Source of the DNA: an uncultured Bacteroidales bacterium | Lineage (GTDB): Bacteria; Bacteroidota; Bacteroidia; Bacteroidales; Bacteroidaceae | Direction: 5' to 3' | Length of the DNA: 6,825 nt | NCBI GenBank assembly: GCA_937901185.1 | Contig: CALCHR010000208.1 | Location: 1-6,825 of the forward strand | Made by a program: the position numbers and the translations under genes | Part shown: positions 4,449 to 6,825 of the stretch, one piece after another | How the letters are laid out: each line of letters starts with the position of its first letter | How positions within the stretch are numbered: the stretch's first letter is position 1 | Notes under the pieces: model-generated | Database searches by the model: none | What the model was told of the DNA's origin: nothing | What the model saw: the letters and a program-made list of their open reading frames with translations, nothing else

Positions 4449-4741
4449 TAAGACAGGCATGATAATGGCTAATGGCAGTTGAATCAGCAAGTAGTTGAGA
4501 TTAGACGGGTCAGGGTCTTCATAGAAAGGTTGACAGGAAGTACGGCGGTAGGTAAGAAATCCGCTATGCGAAATTAGTCAGGAAAACTGAATGATACGCT
4601 AAGGCTGCTCTCGCACCAGTTTGGTGCGTCTAAGGAGAGACTTTAAGGTCGCTGGTAACAACTGCGGGATGCTCCTTTGTAAAGCCACCATGAAACTTGG
4701 TCATAGCTTCCACATTATCACGTGTTGTCTTAATTTAATAT
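4449..4741 (+). ncRNA. Gene-free 290-nt structured spacer
   Basis: Best helices are CGCACCA/TGGTGCG (4612-4618/4622-4628, loop GTT), which sits inside CTCTC/GAGAG, TCAG/CTGA with loop GAAAA (4578-4590), and GCGG/CCGC around the motif GTAAGAAA (4552-4559). That motif recurs in the spacers after tRNA-Ser and tRNA-Arg(TCT). The 3' end GTAAAGCC-ACCA near 4680-4692 looks tRNA-like but no T arm precedes it. The last 50 bases are AT-rich and may hold a promoter for tRNA-Gly, although no good -10/-35 pair is seen. Confidence 0.4.
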
Positions 4742-4817
4742 GCAGGTATAGTATAGTTGGTTAGTATTTCAGTTTGCCATACTGACTGCGCGGGTTCGAA
4801 TCCCGCTACTTGCTCCA
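4742..4817 (+). tRNA. tRNA-Gly (GCC)
   Basis: The acceptor GCAGGTA/TACTTGC has one G-T. Anticodon stem TCAGT/ACTGA holds loop TTGCCAT (GCC). The T arm has loop TTCGAAT and TCCA is encoded. It complements the Gly(TCC) tRNA upstream. Confidence 0.95.
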
Positions 4818-4927
4818 GGCGCTGATGTGAAGCAAATAGAGAGGCAGCGACATGGGCAACCCCAGGAGCGGTTGTAACAAACCTCAATGTGCGGTCGGAG
4901 CCATAAGGACCTTAACTTGGCTTATAT
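4818..4927 (+). other. Structured spacer between tRNA-Gly and a tRNA-like gene
   Basis: Starting right after the tRNA CCA, CGCTG/CAGCG (4820-4824/4845-4849), TGGG/CCCA with loop CAAC (4853-4864) and GGTC/GACC (4893-4896/4908-4911) follow each other. The heptamer CTCAATG (4883-4889) is an exact complement of CATTGAG at 5273-5279, next to an orphan T arm. Confidence 0.35.
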
Positions 4928-5048
4928 GCACATATATCACAATTGGTAATGAGGAGTGCGAACTTTTAACCACTATAGGTGAAGTCATAACCTACAAGTT
5001 ATAAGAAGGCGCTCTGCGATGATGGTTCGAATCCATCTGTGTGCACCA
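4928..5048 (+). tRNA. tRNA-like gene with a 61-nt anticodon region (interrupted or aberrant)
   Basis: The acceptor GCACATA/TGTGTGC pairs at all seven positions (one T-G), with TA at 8-9, D stem TCA/TGA, a D loop containing GG, T arm GATGG/CCATC with loop TTCGAAT, A73 and CCA. The anticodon stem GAGTGC/GCGCTC (4954-4959/5009-5014) is intact but encloses 49 nt instead of 5-7, folded as AACTT/AAGTT around TAGGT/ACCTA. The insert is too short for a self-splicing intron. The internal loop next to the stem carries G on one side and ATAAGAAG on the other; no anticodon can be assigned with confidence. It resembles in shape, not in sequence, the gene at 1741. Confidence 0.6.
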
Positions 5049-5320
5049 AATAGGTAAGCTACCTACCGAGGTACCCACGAGGACTGGAGCAACGTGGAAA
5101 AATAAAGTCCCCAGGATGTTTTCCGGTGTTCAGGACACAACCGGCATAGAGCGGAAGTGTTAGTAGGTCGGCAGCCCGTGTAGCATTAGGGCCGAGGGTA
5201 AGGACAAGGCGTGGAAATCCGCAGAAGCGCGAGAAACCTACATTTTATCTGAGGTGTTGGTTCGATTCCAACCATTGAGTAAGTGTCGTATAATATGGAT
5301 AGTACGCAGATTAACTATAT
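5049..5320 (+). ncRNA. Gene-free 270-nt structured spacer ending in an orphan T arm
   Basis: TAGGTA/TACCTA with loop AGC (5051-5065) starts two bases after the upstream CCA. CCACG/CGTGG (5075-5079/5093-5097) and GGACT/AGTCC (5081-5085/5106-5110) interlock as a pseudoknot. CCG-GTGT/ACAC-CGG follows (5123-5144). GTAGGT/ACCTAC (5163-5168/5236-5241) encloses GCCC/GGGC and GCG-GGA/TCC-GC hairpins. GTTGG/CCAAC with loop TTCGATT (5256-5272) is a perfect T arm followed by CATTGAG, with no adjacent 5' partner and no CCA. A TATAAT at 5289-5294 lacks a -35 box. Confidence 0.45.
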
Positions 5321-5408
5321 GGAGCGGTGGAGTAATGGTATCTCAGCAGATTGCTAATCTGCCCTAGGTTTGCGCCTAGTCTGGGTTCGAGTCCCGGTCG
5401 CTCCGCCA
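5321..5408 (+). tRNA. tRNA-Ser (GCT)
   Basis: Class II tRNA of 88 nt. The acceptor GGAGCGG/TCGCTCC has one G-T, anticodon stem GCAGA/TCTGC holds loop TTGCTAA (GCT), the long variable arm CTAGG/CCTAG is perfect, the T loop is TTCGAGT and GCCA is encoded. Confidence 0.96.
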
Positions 5409-5500
5409 TTATGCCTGACGAAGGCGAGCCCGCCTCGGGGATAACAAGAGGTGCCCAGCGGGAGGGTATGCCGGCCGTAAGAAATATCCCGCACTGAAAA
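5409..5500 (+). other. Structured trailer after tRNA-Ser with motifs GGGATAACAA and GTAAGAAA
   Basis: GC-rich, with hairpins GCCT/AGGC (5413-5416/5422-5425), CCTC/GAGG (5433-5436/5448-5451) holding the motif GGGATAACAA (5438-5447) in its loop, and GCGGGA/TCCCGC (5458-5463/5487-5492) holding GTAAGAAA (5477-5484). CCCGC at 5429-5433 is an alternative partner for GCGGG, so two folds compete. The same two motifs in the same order follow tRNA-Arg(TCT). It ends just before the ribosome site of the next ORF and may regulate it. Confidence 0.45.
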
Positions 5501-5510
5501 GGAATTAACT

Positions 5511-5675
5511 ATGGAGCAAATGACGCCAGAACTTGAAGAATTTTTAGAAAGTTCTTTTAAGCTACGTAAGCTGTTAGAGCAAGTGCTTCCAAAAGAAGCT
5601 GTTGATTATATTTTAGTGCTAATAGCAAAAGACGGCGCACATAGAAAGTTTTTAAAGATTACTGAGGAGATTTAA
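5511..5675 (+). CDS. Small helical protein of unknown function, 54 aa
   Basis: AAAAGGAA about six bases upstream serves as ribosome site for the ATG and the frame ends in TAA. The product begins MEQMTPELEEFLESSFKLRK, is rich in Glu, Leu and Lys, and is predicted by eye to be almost wholly alpha-helical, with no cysteine. No family is recognised. Its stop is one base from the next start, and the GAGGAG of its last codons is the ribosome site of the HPr-like gene, so the two are translationally coupled and may work together. It is too short for the usual ORF cut-offs but coding in base use, spacing and ribosome site. Confidence 0.7.
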   Translation: MEQMTPELEEFLESSFKLRKLLEQVLPKEAVDYILVLIAKDGAHRKFLKITEEI

Positions 5676-5676
5676 G

Positions 5677-5901
5677 ATGATTTATCCTTATAAAATTAAC
5701 TCTAAAGAAGATTTGATTAAGCTAAGTGAGCTTGCATGTAAAGAAGATTTTCCCGTTTATATCAGCACTCCTTATGGACAGCTGGATGCGAGAAGCTTGC
5801 TTGGTTTATTTACTATTGTTGGCCAGGAAATTAATTTAGTGGCACCTGACCACTCCTGTGCAAAAGAGTTTTCTAAGTTTATTAATAAACTGGAAGCATA
5901 A
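5677..5901 (+). CDS. HPr-like small protein lacking the phosphorylatable histidine, 74 aa
   Basis: The second half follows the HPr (PTS phosphocarrier) pattern: DARSLLGLF at residues 37-45 matches the family's D-x-K/R-S-I-L-G-L segment, followed by a strand (EINLVAP) and a closing helix from D59. The first half should hold the active-site GxHARP motif; instead there is KEDLIKLSELACKED, with no His before residue 60, so it cannot carry phosphate in the usual way. Degenerate HPr-fold proteins of this size are common in Clostridia and probably bind a partner. Ribosome site GAGGAG lies inside the upstream gene, to which it is coupled. The stop is three bases before tRNA-Arg(TCT). Confidence is good for the fold, low for any function. 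Confidence 0.65.
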   Translation: MIYPYKINSKEDLIKLSELACKEDFPVYISTPYGQLDARSLLGLFTIVGQEINLVAPDHSCAKEFSKFINKLEA

Positions 5902-5904
5902 TAT

Positions 5905-5982
5905 GCAGGATTAGCTCAGTAGGAATAGAGCAACGGTCTTCTAAACCGTAGGTCATTGGTTCGAGTCCAATATCCTGTGCCA
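5905..5982 (+). tRNA. tRNA-Arg (TCT)
   Basis: The acceptor GCAGGAT/ATCCTGT has one G-T, the D arm is GCTC/GAGC, anticodon stem ACGGT/ACCGT holds loop CTTCTAA (TCT), the T arm ATTGG/CCAAT has loop TTCGAGT, and GCCA is encoded. It reads the rare-type AGA codons frequent in AT-rich phage genes. Confidence 0.96.
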
Positions 5983-6124
5983 GTCAAGTCCCTCTTAATG
6001 CTAGCAATAAGGGATAACAAAGCCGTCGCTCTACAGCGGCCTAGTGTGCGAAAGGATGTTCCCCGGAGTGGTTCGAAACACAATGGGTAAGAAAGGTATG
6101 TAGTCCGCTTGATGCCATAAATAT
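5983..6124 (+). other. Structured trailer after tRNA-Arg(TCT) with motifs GGGATAACAA and GTAAGAAA
   Basis: TCAAG/CTTGA (5984-5988/6108-6112) closes the whole domain. Inside are TCCCT/AGGGA around a TGCTAGCA palindrome, the motif GGGATAACAA (6011-6020), a six-pair hairpin GTCGCT/AGCGGC with loop CTAC (6025-6040), a TTCGAA-centred stem near 6068-6081 and the motif GTAAGAAA (6087-6094). Order and motifs are as in 5409-5500. There is no ORF. Confidence 0.45.
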
Positions 6125-6198
6125 TGGGGTGTGGTGTAATGGTAACACACATGACTTTGACTCATGCGTTGTAGGTTCGAGTCCTGCCACCCCAGCCA
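6125..6198 (+). tRNA. tRNA-Gln (TTG)
   Basis: The acceptor TGGGGTG/CACCCCA is perfect. Anticodon stem CATGA/TCATG holds loop CTTTGAC (TTG). The T loop is TTCGAGT and GCCA is encoded. It is the last tRNA before the terminator. Confidence 0.96.
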
Positions 6199-6204
6199 GA
6201 AATT

Positions 6205-6235
6205 AGCAACTGTAAAAACAGTTGCTTTTTATTTT
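6205..6235 (+). terminator. Rho-independent terminator closing the tRNA array
   Basis: AGCAACTGT pairs perfectly with ACAGTTGCT around an AAAA loop and is followed by TTTTATTTT. It lies six bases after tRNA-Gln and is the only classical terminator in the window, so much of the array may be one or a few long transcripts. Confidence 0.92.
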
Positions 6236-6285
6236 ATTTGCTAAATTAATTAGATTTATTTTAAAACAAAGGAGTTAGTTCTTTC

Positions 6286-6825
6286 ATGGATAGACGTAGA
6301 TTTTTTACGAGTAAGACCCTAACCGAAAGTGTCTTGTCTGATAATCAAAAAAGAAGCTTATTTGAGGACACTTTTGCAGAGCTGAATAAGCTTTATGAAG
6401 AGGATGAGCAAAAAGATACTGGTACTGCTGTGGCAGACAAACAAGAGACCCCTGCAGATACATCAGCCAACACAGCCGATAGTACTAATGCTGGTAATTC
6501 TGACCCTGGTAGTTCCGATGTTGGTACTGCAAAGGAAATTTTAGCTGATCTTAGGGATAGTGACTATGTAGAATTTGTTAAGGTGCTAAATAGTGATGGC
6601 AAGTCCAAGGCTTTCCTAGACTACTTAAGAAAGCATTACAAACTAGGTGATGACTCTATTAAGACTATTAAACAGTCTGGAGCACAGGTAGGTACAATTA
6701 AATGCTCTTCACTGTCGCCTACACAGGCAAACATTTCCCTAAGTAAATCGTTAGGCATGATCAACAAGCCAGGCTGGTCTGAAAAGATTATTAATACTCC
6801 AGAAGCTGCTTTTGATACTCCAACG
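6286..6825 (+). CDS. Unrecognised phage-type protein, N-terminal 180 codons (3' end outside window)
   Basis: AAAGGAG (6268-6274) lies about 11 bases before the ATG and the frame is open to the window end. Residues 1-45 are charged and helical, starting MDRRRFFTSKTL. Residues about 46-82 form a flexible linker rich in Thr, Ala, Asp, Ser, Asn and Gly. From about residue 83 a mixed, globular-looking segment follows (ILADLRDSDYVEFVKVLN onward), with a helix ending DYLRKHYKLGDDSIKTIK. No family is recognised. It is separated from the tRNA array by the terminator, and an AT-rich stretch (6231-6265) containing TTTGCTAA, as in the two tRNA promoters, probably carries its own promoter. Charged N-terminus plus low-complexity linker is common in phage structural or host-takeover proteins, but this is only a guess. 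Confidence 0.8.
   Translation, partial: MDRRRFFTSKTLTESVLSDNQKRSLFEDTFAELNKLYEEDEQKDTGTAVADKQETPADTSANTADSTNAGNSDPGSSDVGTAKEILADLRDSDYVEFVKVLNSDGKSKAFLDYLRKHYKLGDDSIKTIKQSGAQVGTIKCSSLSPTQANISLSKSLGMINKPGWSEKIINTPEAAFDTPT

Noticed and set aside
4680..4692. 3' end of another tRNA (AAAGCC-ACCA)
   Set aside because: No T arm precedes it and only four pairs could be found with a 5' strand near 4603.
4818..4870. HDV-like or theta ribozyme directly after tRNA-Gly, suggested by GGGCAAC and a G at the cleavage position
   Set aside because: The P1 strands have a mismatch, two extra bases precede GGGCAAC, and no P2 partner was found before the next tRNA-like gene.
5289..5294. TATAAT promoter before tRNA-Ser
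   Set aside because: No -35 box and no copy of the GTGAnnATTnGCTAA block; 27 bases from the tRNA. Too weak to list as a feature.
5409..5450. Hammerhead ribozyme core (CTGACGA)
   Set aside because: No GAAA element or three-stem junction around it; the bases form a simple hairpin GCCT/AGGC.
265..6152. Many short ORFs on the minus strand (for example 265-513, 1387-1632, 1679-1969, 3855-4055, 5916-6152)
   Set aside because: They lie antisense to tRNAs; their recurring peptides such as RTPDPR or RNRTCNLL are the well-known translation of reversed T arms and anticodon arms, not proteins.
1..6825. CRISPR array or transposon ends
   Set aside because: No regular direct repeats with spacers and no transposase or matching terminal inverted repeats were seen.

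Overview
This window is a dense tRNA array on the + strand with unusual content. It holds 14 uninterrupted tRNA genes: Arg(CCG), Met, Phe, His, Trp, Cys, Lys, Gly(TCC), Pro, Gly(GCC), Ser(GCT), Arg(TCT) and Gln, with Arg(CCG) imperfect. (The count of 14 includes the elongator- or Ile2-type Met only once and treats Arg(CCG) as a gene; the interrupted Thr and three aberrant tRNA-like genes are additional.) CCA is encoded, the short ORFs between tRNAs are AT-rich with AGGAG-type ribosome binding sites, and stops TAA, TAG and TGA are all used. Together these suggest a large phage, prophage or phage-like element of a low-GC Gram-positive (Firmicutes-type) host. The source is an inference; no capsid or replication gene is visible.

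Layout. Bases 2-268 hold the end of a CPBP-type membrane protease whose stop lies inside tRNA-Arg(CCG), a possible element boundary. Bases 337-753 hold no gene but fold into many perfect helices. Bases 754-1735 are a compact run Met-Phe-His-(zinc-ribbon ORF)-Trp-Cys-Lys-Gly. Bases 1741-2428 hold an expanded tRNA-like gene, a pseudoknotted spacer, a promoter, a 67-nt tRNA-like RNA and a structured region. Then follow a small Cys-rich/basic ORF, tRNA-Pro, a chain of hairpins, a 53-aa ORF, and a tRNA-Thr split by a PD-(D/E)xK homing endonuclease. Bases 3994-5320 hold a 49-aa basic ORF, two more tRNA-like genes with enlarged anticodon arms, tRNA-Gly(GCC) and structured spacers. Bases 5321-6198 hold Ser, a two-gene operon ending in an HPr-like protein, Arg(TCT) and Gln. 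The array closes with a strong terminator at 6205-6235, after which a new, unrecognised CDS starts and runs off the window.

How it fits together. The tRNAs would supplement host translation. The spacers are visibly more GC-rich than the ORFs and are full of long perfect helices, so most of them probably are structured RNAs rather than empty DNA. The two most unusual signals are (1) the endonuclease placed between anticodon position 36 and 37 of tRNA-Thr with no room for a group I ribozyme around it, and (2) tRNA-like genes with good acceptor, D and T arms whose anticodon arm is replaced by a 60-95 nt folded insert.
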